A DNA stretch of 64,000 nt from Natronorubrum thiooxidans (GTDB lineage: Archaea > Halobacteriota > Halobacteria > Halobacteriales > Natrialbaceae): the NCBI RefSeq assembly GCF_900156475.1, contig NZ_FTNR01000007.1, forward strand, positions 161,007 to 225,006. The letters are read 5' to 3'. How positions within the stretch are numbered: the first letter of the stretch is position 1; each line of letters starts with the position of its first letter. The position numbers and the translations under genes were made by a program. The notes under the pieces were generated by a model. It made no database searches and was not told where the DNA came from. It saw nothing but the letters and a program-made list of their open reading frames with translations. Of this stretch, positions 9,067-17,451 are shown in pieces.

Positions 9067-9341
9067 AGCGGGAAGAAGAGACCGCCACAGAAACAAGTAA
9101 GCCAGCTATCGAAGAACAGAGATAAATATCGACTTTCCCGGTAACTCAGAACACGGGGAAATTAGAGAACAGCAACGGGAAGCGGTCGGATATTCATCCT
9201 CCCTTGCTTTCTTTTGTCCGTACTACGGTTTTCTACCGTAGAGATCTATTTATATCTTTCGATCTGTAGTAAATTTTGATGTATTGAACTTTGAAGTAAA
9301 ACACCAACCAAAATACCAGGGGAAGTGTATATTCTCTCAGC

Positions 9342-9360
9342 TTTTCTGGACGACCCCGGG
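9342..9360 (-). repeat. ORB-like repeat, copy D (inverted)
   Basis: On the minus strand this reads CCCGGGGTCGTCCAGAAAA, matching 14 of 17 positions of copy C. It faces copies B and C across the AT-rich stretch, as expected for an origin flanked by inverted ORBs. Confidence 0.45.
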
Positions 9361-9460
9361 TCCCCCCGACCATACACATCCAGTTGTGCTGCAACGACAA
9401 GTGAACACATTCCAGTTACGTTATACAACAGGAGATTCGGCGTCAAATCCAAGAATTTGA

Positions 9461-10123
9461 CTAGCTATCGACCGTCCAGCACAACAACGCGCCGTCGTCG
9501 AGTCGCTCGAGGCGCTCGAGGCGCAACAGCGGGAACTCGTCGATGAACCCGTCGCCATCGGCCAACGTGGGCGCGTCGCGGCCGCCGATCAGTTTCGGCC
9601 CGACGAAGACGCGAAGTTCGTCGACCAGTCCGACCTCGAACAGCGAGAAGATGAGTTCGCCGCCGCCTTCGACCATGACCTGCTCGAGGCCCTGTTCCTG
9701 TAGTGTCGCGAACGCCCGCAGGAGATCAACCCGGTCGTCGCCCGCAGTCACGAGTTCCGCGTGGTTGGCGAGGTCCATGCGCCGATCGATCGATGCCGCC
9801 TCGCTCAGACAGACGTACGTCGTCGCCGTGTCGTCGAGAATCGCAGCATCGTCCGGTGTCCGTCCCTTCGAGTCGACGACGACTCGAGCCGGCTGTTCGG
9901 GCTCGCCACGCTCGAGCCGTCGATCACATAGCTGCTCGTCTTTGACAGTCAGCTGTGGATCGTCCGCGAGAACGGTGCCGACGCCGACGACGACGGCGTC
10001 GCTGTCGGAGCGGAGTCGATCGACGCGAGCGAAATCCGCCCCGCCGCTGATCGCGATCTGATCGCGCTGGCGCGAGGAGAGTTTGCCGTCTGCACTCATG
10101 GCAGCATTGACGACGACGTGCAT
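9461..10123 (-). CDS. 2,5-diamino-6-(ribosylamino)-4(3H)-pyrimidinone 5'-phosphate reductase (RibD C-terminal type)
   Basis: A stand-alone 220-residue RibD-C/DHFR-fold reductase. The N-terminus (VVVNAAMSADGKLS), the segment SDAVVVGVGTVLADDPQLTV, the motif VEGGGELIFSLFEVGLVDEL and FVGPKLIGG are typical of the archaeal enzyme. It reduces the ribosylamino-pyrimidine intermediate of riboflavin synthesis with NADPH. Length fits the single-domain archaeal type, which lacks a deaminase domain. It is monocistronic here, beside the candidate origin. Confidence 0.88.
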   Translation of the reverse strand: MHVVVNAAMSADGKLSSRQRDQIAISGGADFARVDRLRSDSDAVVVGVGTVLADDPQLTVKDEQLCDRRLERGEPEQPARVVVDSKGRTPDDAAILDDTATTYVCLSEAASIDRRMDLANHAELVTAGDDRVDLLRAFATLQEQGLEQVMVEGGGELIFSLFEVGLVDELRVFVGPKLIGGRDAPTLADGDGFIDEFPLLRLERLERLDDGALLCWTVDS

Positions 10124-10229
10124 ACACGTGGCTGCGTGGTGGACCCTAAAGAAGACACCGCGTACTGGCCGACTCGCTCCTCGCGAAGGCGTCCGTGCCG
10201 TTTGGCCCGGCCGCTGACCAGCCGTGTTG

Positions 10230-10784
10230 TTACCGATGCGCGACGATGGCGAGCGTCTCGGGGCGATCTCGAACGGACTCGACGGTGAATCCAGCGTCCT
10301 CGAGGTGGGCCGTCACGTCGTCACAGCCGAAGCGTTCGTCCATCGACGGGCCATCCTCGCCGGTTCCGTCGGCAGACCAGTCGACCGTCACCAGTCGCCC
10401 ACCCGAGCGAATAACACGGGCAAGTTCCGCCATCGTCTCCTCGGTGGCATACTCGTGGTGGGTCATCACGGAGAACGCGGCATCGAGCTGGCCGTCATCG
10501 AACGGCAGCGACGAGACGTTGGCCGTCACGGGTTCGACGTTCGGTTCCATGCCACCCTCACGGTGGATATCGTGCATCTCCGACTGGACATCGACGGCGT
10601 GCACCGTCCCAGCGAACGGAGCGATATCGGTCGTGTAGAATCCGGTTCCGGAGCCCAGATCGGCGACGACGGCATCCGAGTCGAGATCGAGCATCTCGAG
10701 CAGTTCCTCACGCGAACAGAATCGATACCGAGACGGGTCCTCGAGAGCGTCGGCCCGATCGACTGGGAACGTATGAAATCCCAT
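10230..10784 (-). CDS. Class I SAM-dependent methyltransferase
   Basis: A 184-residue protein with a Rossmann-type methyltransferase fold. Motif I is VADLGSGTGFYT, and the acidic residue at the end of strand 2 is in VHAVDVQ. Later motifs are LPFDDGQLDAAFSVMTHHEY and the post-motif helix LARVIRSGGRLVTVDW. The substrate is not evident. The N-terminal segment (RADALEDPSRYRFCSREELLEML) is common in the UbiE/Methyltransf_11-like group. No partner gene is adjacent in the same direction. Confidence 0.85.
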   Translation of the reverse strand: MGFHTFPVDRADALEDPSRYRFCSREELLEMLDLDSDAVVADLGSGTGFYTTDIAPFAGTVHAVDVQSEMHDIHREGGMEPNVEPVTANVSSLPFDDGQLDAAFSVMTHHEYATEETMAELARVIRSGGRLVTVDWSADGTGEDGPSMDERFGCDDVTAHLEDAGFTVESVRDRPETLAIVAHR

Positions 10785-10876
10785 GTGTGCGGTTGGGACA
10801 ACAGCGTGAAATATCTGTGTATTCAGCGGTCACAGCTGGTGTCATTCATGTTATTGAATAGGTTCGACATCCCCAT

Positions 10877-11710
10877 TCAAACGGCCAATCCGACGTCAAC
10901 GATCACCATCACGACGAATCCAGCGACGAACGTCAGCGTCGCGATGTCGGCGTAGCCGTGCCCGTGACTGGCGGGGATCATCTCCCGAAAGACGACGGCG
11001 ATCATCGTCCCGGCGGCGAATCCGGCAGCAACAGGGAAAAGGCCGGTGACGACGGCGACGAGAGCGAACCCGAACGCGGCCGCGATCGGTTCGGGAACAG
11101 CACCAGAAAGCGTCGTATACAGTATCGTCTTCAGTTTCGATAATCCCGTTCGACTTGCCGGAACGGCCATGGCGAACCCATCGGGGACGTTCTGGACCGC
11201 GATCGCGATCGCGAGTGCAATGCCGACACCTTCGAAGCCACCCGCGAAGGCGATACCAATCGCCAGCCCCTCCGGAACGTTGTGAATGGTGACGGCGCTG
11301 CCGACGAGCAGCGCCCGACGACCGTTCCCCTCGCTTTCGTCGGCCGTAGGCGCAGCGTCGCGTTCTGGACGAGTTTCGACGACCCCTTCGGAGCGAGCCG
11401 ATAGCGGATACGTCTCGTCCCCTTCGCCGGAAACGACCAGATGGATGTGGGGAATAGCCCAGTTCCCGACGAGCAAGAAGACGGCACCGAGGAGCAAGCC
11501 GACGACGACCTCCAACAGCGAGCCGAGTTCGAGGCCCGGAACCACGAGCGCGAAGACGGCCGCCCCGAACATGATGCCGGCAGCGAGCCCGACCGAGGCG
11601 TCGTAGAATCGATGACTGATTCGATCCGTCACGAAGATCGGCAGTGCACCGAGACCCGTCGCCGCACCCGCAAGAAACGCGATCCAGACGACATCAACGA
11701 GGGTAGGCAC
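10877..11710 (-). CDS. ZIP family divalent metal transporter
   Basis: A polytopic membrane protein with eight likely helices and a hydrophilic His/Asp/Glu-bearing loop near the middle. The two metal-site helices are clear: TIHNVPEGLAIGIAF (H-N-V-P-E-G) and VQNVPDGFAMAVP. A later helix carries REMIPASHGHG. The family moves Zn2+ or related ions across the membrane. The longest frame opens with a TTG at 11737. The GTG at 11710 (protein begins MPTLVDVVWIAF) fits better, because the first helix follows at once. Alternative function as a manganese or iron carrier cannot be excluded. Confidence 0.87.
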   Translation of the reverse strand: MPTLVDVVWIAFLAGAATGLGALPIFVTDRISHRFYDASVGLAAGIMFGAAVFALVVPGLELGSLLEVVVGLLLGAVFLLVGNWAIPHIHLVVSGEGDETYPLSARSEGVVETRPERDAAPTADESEGNGRRALLVGSAVTIHNVPEGLAIGIAFAGGFEGVGIALAIAIAVQNVPDGFAMAVPASRTGLSKLKTILYTTLSGAVPEPIAAAFGFALVAVVTGLFPVAAGFAAGTMIAVVFREMIPASHGHGYADIATLTFVAGFVVMVIVDVGLAV

Positions 11711-11763
11711 AGGTACCAGTCGTTTCCCACGTACCAAAACAATTCAGGTTGATTGTCACTCCA

Positions 11764-11973
11764 TCACCTGATCCGACGAGGGTCGTCGCTCGAGCCGAGC
11801 AGCATTCGGTAGACGAGATAGCCGACGAGCAACGCGAACGCGAACGTCGCGACAGTTTCAGCGAACCAGATCGCGGCGTACAGGGCACGCGTAAGAACTC
11901 TGATGATCACGATGCCGCCAAAAATCGCGATGACGAACGCAAGCCCGCCGAGTGCTGCACCGACACGTTCCAT
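11764..11973 (-). CDS. Small membrane protein, hypothetical
   Basis: The 69-residue product has two hydrophobic helices (AALGGLAFVIAIFGGIVIIR and TVATFAFALLVGYLVYRML) and a short basic C-terminus. Composition is haloarchaeal and the start is a clear ATG. I do not recognise a family. It is divergent from the rpa operon and could share its promoter region. Confidence 0.55.
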   Translation of the reverse strand: MERVGAALGGLAFVIAIFGGIVIIRVLTRALYAAIWFAETVATFAFALLVGYLVYRMLLGSSDDPRRIR

Positions 11974-12105
11974 ACGCTCATTCTCGCCGGCACTGAAATG
12001 AACCTACTGCCGTCGGATCAGTCCGTTCGTTCGGTCAGCACTGCTGTCCGACCGATGCAGTCGCTGCAGTTGCGTTCGATCCACTTTCACTCTACTGCGG
12101 GAACG

Positions 12106-12112
12106 TTTTTTA
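12106..12112 (+). promoter_or_regulatory. TATA-like element of the rpa operon
   Basis: TTTTTTA centred 27 nt before the ATG at 12136. It supports that start and a leaderless operon message. Confidence 0.5.
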
Positions 12113-12135
12113 CGCCCCCTCACGAAAACCGAGTG

Positions 12136-13410
12136 ATGGAACTCGATAACCATGCTGAGGATCTCGCCTCCGACCTCGGTATTGACAAAGAGGAGGTCAA
12201 AGCCGACCTGCAGAATCTGGTGGAGTACAGCGTGCCGATCGACGAGGCCAAACAGAGCCTTCGACGAAAGTACGGCGACGGCTCGAGTGGGGGGAGCAGC
12301 GCGCCCTCGAGCAAGGAGATTGCCGAGATCACGACCGACGACAGCAACGTCACCGTGACGGGCGTCGTACTGACGACGGGGAAGCGATCGATCCGGTATC
12401 AAGGCGACGACCACGTCATCGTTGAGGGCCGCCTCGCCGACGAGAGCGGCGTCATCGACTACACCGCCTGGGAGGACTTTGGCCTCTCGGCGGGCGAGAC
12501 GATCACGGCTGGCAACGCAGGCGTTCGCGAATGGGATGGCGAACCCGAACTTAATCTCGGCGAGAGCACCTCGCTGTCGTTCGAGGCAGACTCGCTCGAG
12601 GTCCCCTACGAGACCGGTGGCGACGCCCAACTCGCCGACCTCCAGACGGGCGACCGCGCAGTGAACGTCGAGGTCTCGGTCGTCGACTGTGAACGCCGAA
12701 CGATCGACGGCCGCGACGGCGAGACCGAGATTTTGAGCGGCGTCCTCGGCGACGAGAGCGGCCGGCTCCCCTTTACCAACTGGGACCCCGCCCCGGAAAT
12801 CGAAGACGGCGGCGCGGTTTGCATCGAAAACGCCTACGTTCAGGAGTTCCGTGGCGTTCCCGAGATCAACGTCTCGGAGTTCTCGACCGTCAGCACACTC
12901 GAGCGCGAGATCGATGTCGGGGCCGACACGACAACGATGGATGTCGGCACGGCCGTCAACACTGGCGGCGTCTACGACGTCGAAGTCGTCGGCAACGTCC
13001 TCGCAGTCCGGGAGGGATCCGGACTGATCCAGCGCTGTCCGGAGTGTTACCGCGTTATCCAGAAAGGACAGTGTCGAACCCACGGCGACGTCGACGGGAT
13101 CGACGATCTGCGCGTCAAAGCGATCCTCGACGACGGCACGGGGGCCGTCACCGTCGTTCTGGATGACGAACTGACCGAACAGGTCTACGACGGAACGCTC
13201 GAGGACGCCCTCGATCAGGCTCGTGAGGCCATGGACCAGGAGGTCGTCGCTGATACGATCCGCGAACATATTGTCGGTCGCGAATACCGCGTCCGCGGAC
13301 ATCTCTCGGTCGACGAGTACGGAGCCAACCTCGACGCCGAGTCCTTCGCGGAAAGCGAGGACGATCCGACCGTCCGTGCAGGTGCCTTCCTTGAGGAGGT
13401 GCACCCATGA
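12136..13410 (+). CDS. rpa1: Replication protein A, RPA1-type single-stranded DNA-binding protein
   Basis: A 424-residue protein with a short N-terminal helical region and serial OB folds; two clear ones start near VTVTGVVLTTGKRSIRYQ and VNVEVSVVDCERRTIDG. A C-terminal zinc finger reads CPECYRV...KGQCRTHGDV, followed by a last OB-like segment. It coats single-stranded DNA in replication and repair. Length and the downstream genes match haloarchaeal RPA1 (about 425 residues), which is encoded with rpap1 and rpe. The ATG at 12136 has a TATA element 27 nt upstream; the frame is open far upstream without homology. The stop overlaps the next start (ATGA). Confidence 0.92.
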   Translation: MELDNHAEDLASDLGIDKEEVKADLQNLVEYSVPIDEAKQSLRRKYGDGSSGGSSAPSSKEIAEITTDDSNVTVTGVVLTTGKRSIRYQGDDHVIVEGRLADESGVIDYTAWEDFGLSAGETITAGNAGVREWDGEPELNLGESTSLSFEADSLEVPYETGGDAQLADLQTGDRAVNVEVSVVDCERRTIDGRDGETEILSGVLGDESGRLPFTNWDPAPEIEDGGAVCIENAYVQEFRGVPEINVSEFSTVSTLEREIDVGADTTTMDVGTAVNTGGVYDVEVVGNVLAVREGSGLIQRCPECYRVIQKGQCRTHGDVDGIDDLRVKAILDDGTGAVTVVLDDELTEQVYDGTLEDALDQAREAMDQEVVADTIREHIVGREYRVRGHLSVDEYGANLDAESFAESEDDPTVRAGAFLEEVHP

Positions 13411-15071
13411 GCGCATCCGACACTGGCGATGAGGAAATCCCAGGACGTGAAATCGCGTACCGGCTCTTTGCCGCCGAGTACGACGATGCATCGCTGTCCT
13501 ACGCCGAAAGCGACGAGGAACGTGCGCCCAACTACGTCGTCTCGCCAACTGGGGCACGAATTAACCGGCTCTTCGTCGTCGGCACGCTTACCGAAGTCAC
13601 CGCAGTCAACGACGAAATGGTCCGCGCCCGCGTCGTCGACCCGACGGGTGCGTTCGTCGTCTACGCCGGCCAGTATCAGCCCGACGAACTGGCGGCCTTA
13701 GAACAGCTCGAGCCGCCCGCGTTCGTCGCGGTGACCGGCAAGGCACGAACCTTCCAGCCCGACGATTCGGACCAGGTCTACACCTCGATCCGCCCAGAGA
13801 GCATCGCAACGGTCGACGCCGATACCCGCGATCGCTGGGTCGTCAATGCGGCCGAGCAGACCATCGACCGCATCGGAACCTACGCCCGGGCTGGCGAGTT
13901 CGAGACCACCGGTGACGCCCTGACGGACACCCTCCGTACGGCCGGCGTCGAATCCGGACTCGCAGCCGGCATCCCGCTGGCACAGGATCACTACGGGACG
14001 ACGCCAGCGTATCTCGCGGCCCTGCGCGACTGCGCCCTCGAGGCCGTCGAGGTCGTGGCCGGCGACCGCGATCAGGTCAGCGGTCTCTCGCTTGCACCTG
14101 ACGAGTCGAATCCCGAATACGAGTCCGCGACGTTCGAGTCGCTTGCAAATCTTACAGATATCGATCTCGAGCGTCCCGAACCGGCAGTCACCACCGAAGC
14201 TGACACGGCCGACGATGTCGAAAGCGAGCCGGTCAGCACCGCCGCAGCCGCTGGAACGGCGACGAGTATGGACTCGAGTGTCTCGTCGGAGTCGTCTCCC
14301 GACAGCGGTACTGAATCGGGCGACACCGAAGTGCCCGAATCCGAACCAGAAGACAGCGTGACGACTGGCGACGACACCCTCGACGAGCCGACGACGGCGT
14401 TCGACGAGTCCACAGATCCCGACGAGACCGTCAGTACTGGCACCAACGAGGACGAGACCGCCAGCACTGGTGGTGAGGAGAGCGAGGACGAAGCACTCGG
14501 TGACTTCGACGCCGACGACGGCGGCATGTACGAAATGGACGAGGAAGAACGCGAAGAACTCGAGGCGGAGTTCGGGACCGAGTTCACGACCGGGAGCGAA
14601 GTCGACGAGCCCGGCACAGCCGACATCGACGTGCCGGAATCCGACGACGCAGCCGACCAACCCGCCGCTGCAAGCGAGTCAGTCACCGACACCGCTTCGA
14701 CCGAGGGTGTCGACGACGACCTCGGTTCACCACCGGAGTCGGGACTCGAGGCAGAACCCGACGAAGACGAGCCCGCCGACCTCGAAGCCGAACCGGTGGC
14801 GGTCGAGACTGACGACGCCGCCGACGAGTCTGCTGACTCGGACGCCGACGATACCGACGACGCGCCTGCGGACGACATCGACCTACAGTCGTCCGTCATC
14901 GAAACGATGCAGGAACTCGATGACGGCGACGGAGCCGATCGAACGACACTCGTCGAAACGGTCGCCGACGACACCGACGTTTCCGAAGCCGAGATCGAAG
15001 ACGCCATTCAGGACGCACTGATGGGCGGGGAGTGTTACGAACCCGGCGACGAGCGGCTGAAAGCGATCTAA
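13407..15071 (+). CDS. rpap1: RPA-associated protein (COG3390, RpaP1-like)
   Basis: The 554-residue product has an OB-fold-like N-terminal domain (REIAYRLFAAEYDDASLSY...NRLFVVGTLTEV, then ARVVDPTGAFVVYAGQYQP), typical of RPA-associated proteins. A long acidic, low-complexity linker of Glu/Asp/Ser/Thr spans about residues 245-490. A small C-terminal winged-helix-like domain follows (TLVETVADDTDVSEAEIEDAIQDALMGG). It overlaps rpa1 by 4 nt and should form a complex with RPA1. The linker is unusually long and may vary between strains. Function in DNA repair is inferred from the family. Confidence 0.85.
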   Translation: MSASDTGDEEIPGREIAYRLFAAEYDDASLSYAESDEERAPNYVVSPTGARINRLFVVGTLTEVTAVNDEMVRARVVDPTGAFVVYAGQYQPDELAALEQLEPPAFVAVTGKARTFQPDDSDQVYTSIRPESIATVDADTRDRWVVNAAEQTIDRIGTYARAGEFETTGDALTDTLRTAGVESGLAAGIPLAQDHYGTTPAYLAALRDCALEAVEVVAGDRDQVSGLSLAPDESNPEYESATFESLANLTDIDLERPEPAVTTEADTADDVESEPVSTAAAAGTATSMDSSVSSESSPDSGTESGDTEVPESEPEDSVTTGDDTLDEPTTAFDESTDPDETVSTGTNEDETASTGGEESEDEALGDFDADDGGMYEMDEEEREELEAEFGTEFTTGSEVDEPGTADIDVPESDDAADQPAAASESVTDTASTEGVDDDLGSPPESGLEAEPDEDEPADLEAEPVAVETDDAADESADSDADDTDDAPADDIDLQSSVIETMQELDDGDGADRTTLVETVADDTDVSEAEIEDAIQDALMGGECYEPGDERLKAI

Positions 15072-15080
15072 CGCCGCCCG

Positions 15081-15923
15081 ATGTCCGATCCGTTCCGTTC
15101 CGATGGGCCACGCATCGAACCCGTTCCCGGCGAACCGGCCGCGACGGCGACCGTCGGAACCGAACGTGCCCTGCTCATTGCGGACTATCACGCCGGCTAC
15201 GAGGCTGGGCTGCGAGACGACCGCGGCGTCGACGTCCCCAGCCACGCCCCCGAGCGCCGGGAGCGACTCTGCTCGCTGCTCGAGCGAACTGATCCCAACC
15301 GACTCGTCGTCTGTGGCGATCTCATGCACTCGATCGGCGAGCCAGGCGGCGCCGAACGTGGCGAACTCGAGGTCCTGTTCGACTCGTTCCCGTCGACACT
15401 GGACGTGACGGTCGTCAAGGGCAACCACGACGGCCTGATCGAAACGTGGCTCACTGCCGACGACGACTTCGAGCACGAGACCGGATCCACCGGATCCGTA
15501 ACGGTCGTCCCCGGCGACGGCATCGCACTCGGCGATAACGACGTCGGCATCTGCCACGGCCATACGTGGCCCGCACCGTCGGTCCTCGAGTGTGACGTGA
15601 TCTGTCTCGGACACGAACACCCCTGTGTTCGACTCGAGGACGACATCGGCGGGCGTCGCATCGAGCGAACGTGGCTGCGCGGTCGCTTCGATCCGACGCC
15701 GTTTCGCGACCGACCCGAGTACGAGGAGATTTCGTGGCTCGAGCAGGGCGGTGACTCGTCGCCTCGAGTGGTCGTCGTGCCGGCGTTCAACGACCTCGTC
15801 GGGGGGACATGGATGAATCTCCCGGGACAATCGTTTCTCTCGCCGTTTCTGCCGGCAGGATTGGCGTCTGCCGAGGCCTACCTGTTAGACGGGACACGGC
15901 TCGGCCCCTATGAGTCGGTGTGA
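15081..15923 (+). CDS. rpe: Calcineurin-like metallophosphoesterase of the rpa operon (Rpe)
   Basis: The two-metal phosphoesterase motifs appear in order over 280 residues: IADYHAGYE (a variant of D-x-H), VVCGDLMHS (GD), KGNHDG (GNHD), ICHGHTWP and LGHEHP (GHxH). The family hydrolyses phosphomonoesters or phosphodiesters with Mn2+ or similar metals. It begins 9 nt after rpap1, in the same order as the rpa1-rpap1-rpe operon known from Haloferax. Its role in DNA metabolism is an inference from that linkage. No signal peptide is present. Confidence 0.87.
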   Translation: MSDPFRSDGPRIEPVPGEPAATATVGTERALLIADYHAGYEAGLRDDRGVDVPSHAPERRERLCSLLERTDPNRLVVCGDLMHSIGEPGGAERGELEVLFDSFPSTLDVTVVKGNHDGLIETWLTADDDFEHETGSTGSVTVVPGDGIALGDNDVGICHGHTWPAPSVLECDVICLGHEHPCVRLEDDIGGRRIERTWLRGRFDPTPFRDRPEYEEISWLEQGGDSSPRVVVVPAFNDLVGGTWMNLPGQSFLSPFLPAGLASAEAYLLDGTRLGPYESV

Positions 15924-16046
15924 GTCGATAGGTTGGAATCGCGGTGGGGTGAACCGAACGAGAAAACGTGCCGCCGCAGACGACTGCGACGGCGACCAGA
16001 CGAGTCGTCGACCGTGCGCGGTGCGACTCGAGGCGGCCTCAAAAGC

Positions 16047-16391
16047 TTATTCGGAGTTCGGTGTCGTCCGTCCAGTAGCACTTCTGATCCGGTTCTCCAG
16101 TGGACTCCGGTCGAGTTCCAGTCGACGGTGGAGCAGGTGTTGGACGAGCGACGGGAGCGCGGCGACCACAACCAGGACGGCGTTCAGTGTCCAGACCGCA
16201 CGCCCGCTCGCGATCCACAGGAGTCCGATCGCTCCGACAAGGACCAGCAGGACGCCGGAGCCGAGATACGCCCGCGAGAGCCGCGGCGCTCGAGCGCGTT
16301 GCGCCTCGGTGTACAACTGGGCATCGTAGATGACGATGCCACCCCCGAGGACGAGCACGAGCGAGAAGAGCCCGTAAATGACAGCGATCAT
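16047..16391 (-). CDS. Membrane protein, hypothetical
   Basis: A small integral membrane protein of about 114 residues with three or four hydrophobic helices (IAVIYGLFSLVLVLGGGIVI; GSGVLLVLVGAIGLLWIA; TLNAVLVVVAALPSLV). I recognise no named family. The ATG at 16391 is preferred because a TTAA-type TATA element lies about 27 nt upstream. A GTG at 16433 would add 14 residues (through HPR). Confidence 0.6.
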   Translation of the reverse strand: MIAVIYGLFSLVLVLGGGIVIYDAQLYTEAQRARAPRLSRAYLGSGVLLVLVGAIGLLWIASGRAVWTLNAVLVVVAALPSLVQHLLHRRLELDRSPLENRIRSATGRTTPNSE

Positions 16392-16470
16392 ACGTGGATG
16401 TTTTTCATACGTCGATTTAAGTGTTGCTGACACAACACGACCGATCGGAAGCAGTCAGTCGCGCTCGACG

Positions 16471-16815
16471 CTACTGTTGCACCGTTTTCGATTCGATTCG
16501 GTCGCCGTCGCGCCACTGGTAGTAGTGATAGGTCGTCCCGGCGATTTCCTTGACCGTGACGCTCGCTCGCTCCGGGACGTCCGCCGGATGCTCGACGTCG
16601 CCAGTGGCGTCGGTCGCCTCTCCCACGCTGGCATCCGCAGTCGCGTCCGATTCCGGTTCGCCGTCGCTCGCCGACTCCGTCCACGCCGCGAGCGCCTCGA
16701 GATAGCTGGCCGCGGCACGAAGCTGTTCGGCGTCGCTGTCCTCGAGTGCCGCGAGCGAGTCGGCGATCTGTTGCTCGAGTGTCGCTGGTGGCGTGGGCCG
16801 ATTCTGACTCGTCAT
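16471..16815 (-). CDS. Hypothetical haloarchaeal protein with YxYYQWRxGD C-terminus
   Basis: The N-terminal half of this 114-residue protein is helical (TLEQQIADSLAALEDSDAEQLRAA). An acidic linker follows, then a C-terminal strand motif TTYHYYQWRDGDRIESKTV. That last motif resembles the short DUF6788-like domain found in many haloarchaeal small proteins (family number from memory). It may be nucleic-acid related, but nothing in the sequence proves this. It is separate from the upstream membrane protein. Confidence 0.55.
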   Translation of the reverse strand: MTSQNRPTPPATLEQQIADSLAALEDSDAEQLRAAASYLEALAAWTESASDGEPESDATADASVGEATDATGDVEHPADVPERASVTVKEIAGTTYHYYQWRDGDRIESKTVQQ

Positions 16816-16986
16816 GACTCGTACGCAACGTTCGTGTGGGGAGCCTCAAACACTCGACGGTCTCGGTCCCGACGCTGGTCGATGCGACTCGAGCCACCAA
16901 CGTTCTGGATTCGACAATCATGAGAATCGGTACCGACAGACAGTTCTAGATCCCCCCATGGCATATATACACAATCGACGTGTGCA

Positions 16987-16992
16987 TTTATA
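16987..16992 (+). promoter_or_regulatory. TATA box and direct repeats upstream of the small wHTH gene
   Basis: TTTATA is centred about 28 nt before the ATG at 17018. A similar A/T motif with ATATACA lies about 25 bases further upstream (about 16962-16972), giving a direct repeat that could be an autoregulatory site (inference). Confidence 0.45.
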
Positions 16993-17017
16993 TACAGGAA
17001 CGAGGTCCATGCTGGTG

Positions 17018-17257
17018 ATGACACTGAGCACACAGAAACAGCGACCCGCGTCACAGTTCGACCCCGTTCCAGACACCCTCGACTCGGCCCAGGCGAAACT
17101 CGTCTACATCTATCTCGAGGCGACTGATGGCGCGACGGTCGAAGAGTTGGGAGCAACACTGGCCATGCAGAAACTCTCGATTTTGAGCGTCCTGAACACG
17201 CTCTCGAGTGCCGGAATCGTCGCTCGGGATGGCGACGAGTACGTCGTGTCGAATTGA
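17018..17257 (+). CDS. Small TrmB-like winged-helix protein
   Basis: A 79-residue protein that is almost entirely one winged helix: LDSAQAKLVYIYLEATDGATVEELGATLAMQKLSILSVLNTLSSAGIV, ending in the wing ARDGDEYVV. This layout fits TrmB/MarR-type DNA-binding domains without an effector domain. The ATG at 17018 has TTTATA 28 nt upstream; an ATG at 17009 is the other choice. It converges with glnA, so any role in nitrogen control would be speculation. Confidence 0.7.
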   Translation: MTLSTQKQRPASQFDPVPDTLDSAQAKLVYIYLEATDGATVEELGATLAMQKLSILSVLNTLSSAGIVARDGDEYVVSN

Positions 17258-17451
17258 TCAGATACCGTTGGGTGGGGTGCATAACACTCGAGAGAGACGT
17301 CACCGCGTGCGGTGTCAATGGCGTTGGTTGTGCATCGTGAGTCACTGGAGTCAGCCGGGACACCGCTTTGCATCGCTTTCGACAGTCGTTCGACCGCGCT
17401 CACACAGCGTCAAAAAGGGCGGGAAAATCCTGCGGAATTCGTTACGGGGCC

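Larger units (their letters stand above)
8999..9460. other. Candidate replication origin (oriC-like) next to orc
   Basis: About 460 bases upstream of the orc gene lack any credible gene. Two direct ORB-like repeats with the core TGTCCGGAA lie at the orc side (9000-9017 and 9046-9066). A diverged inverted copy lies at 9342-9360, followed by a run of C/G. Between them the sequence turns AT-rich, strongest at about 9235-9320, and could be the duplex-unwinding element. G- or C-strings beside the repeats are a known trait of haloarchaeal ORBs. Function is inferred from this layout and the adjacent initiator gene. Confidence 0.65.

Noticed and set aside
9246..9452. 68-codon minus-strand frame inside the origin region
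   Set aside because: No family features, lies over ORB-like repeat D and AT-rich DNA, and its composition is unlike haloarchaeal proteins.
12004..13557. Long open frame of 517 codons on the minus strand opposite rpa1
   Set aside because: It mirrors the high-GC codon pattern of rpa1, has no family motif, and rpa1 has clear domains and an operon.
13698..15830. Long minus-strand frames opposite rpap1 and rpe
   Set aside because: Antisense shadows of recognised genes; low-complexity or unstructured translations.
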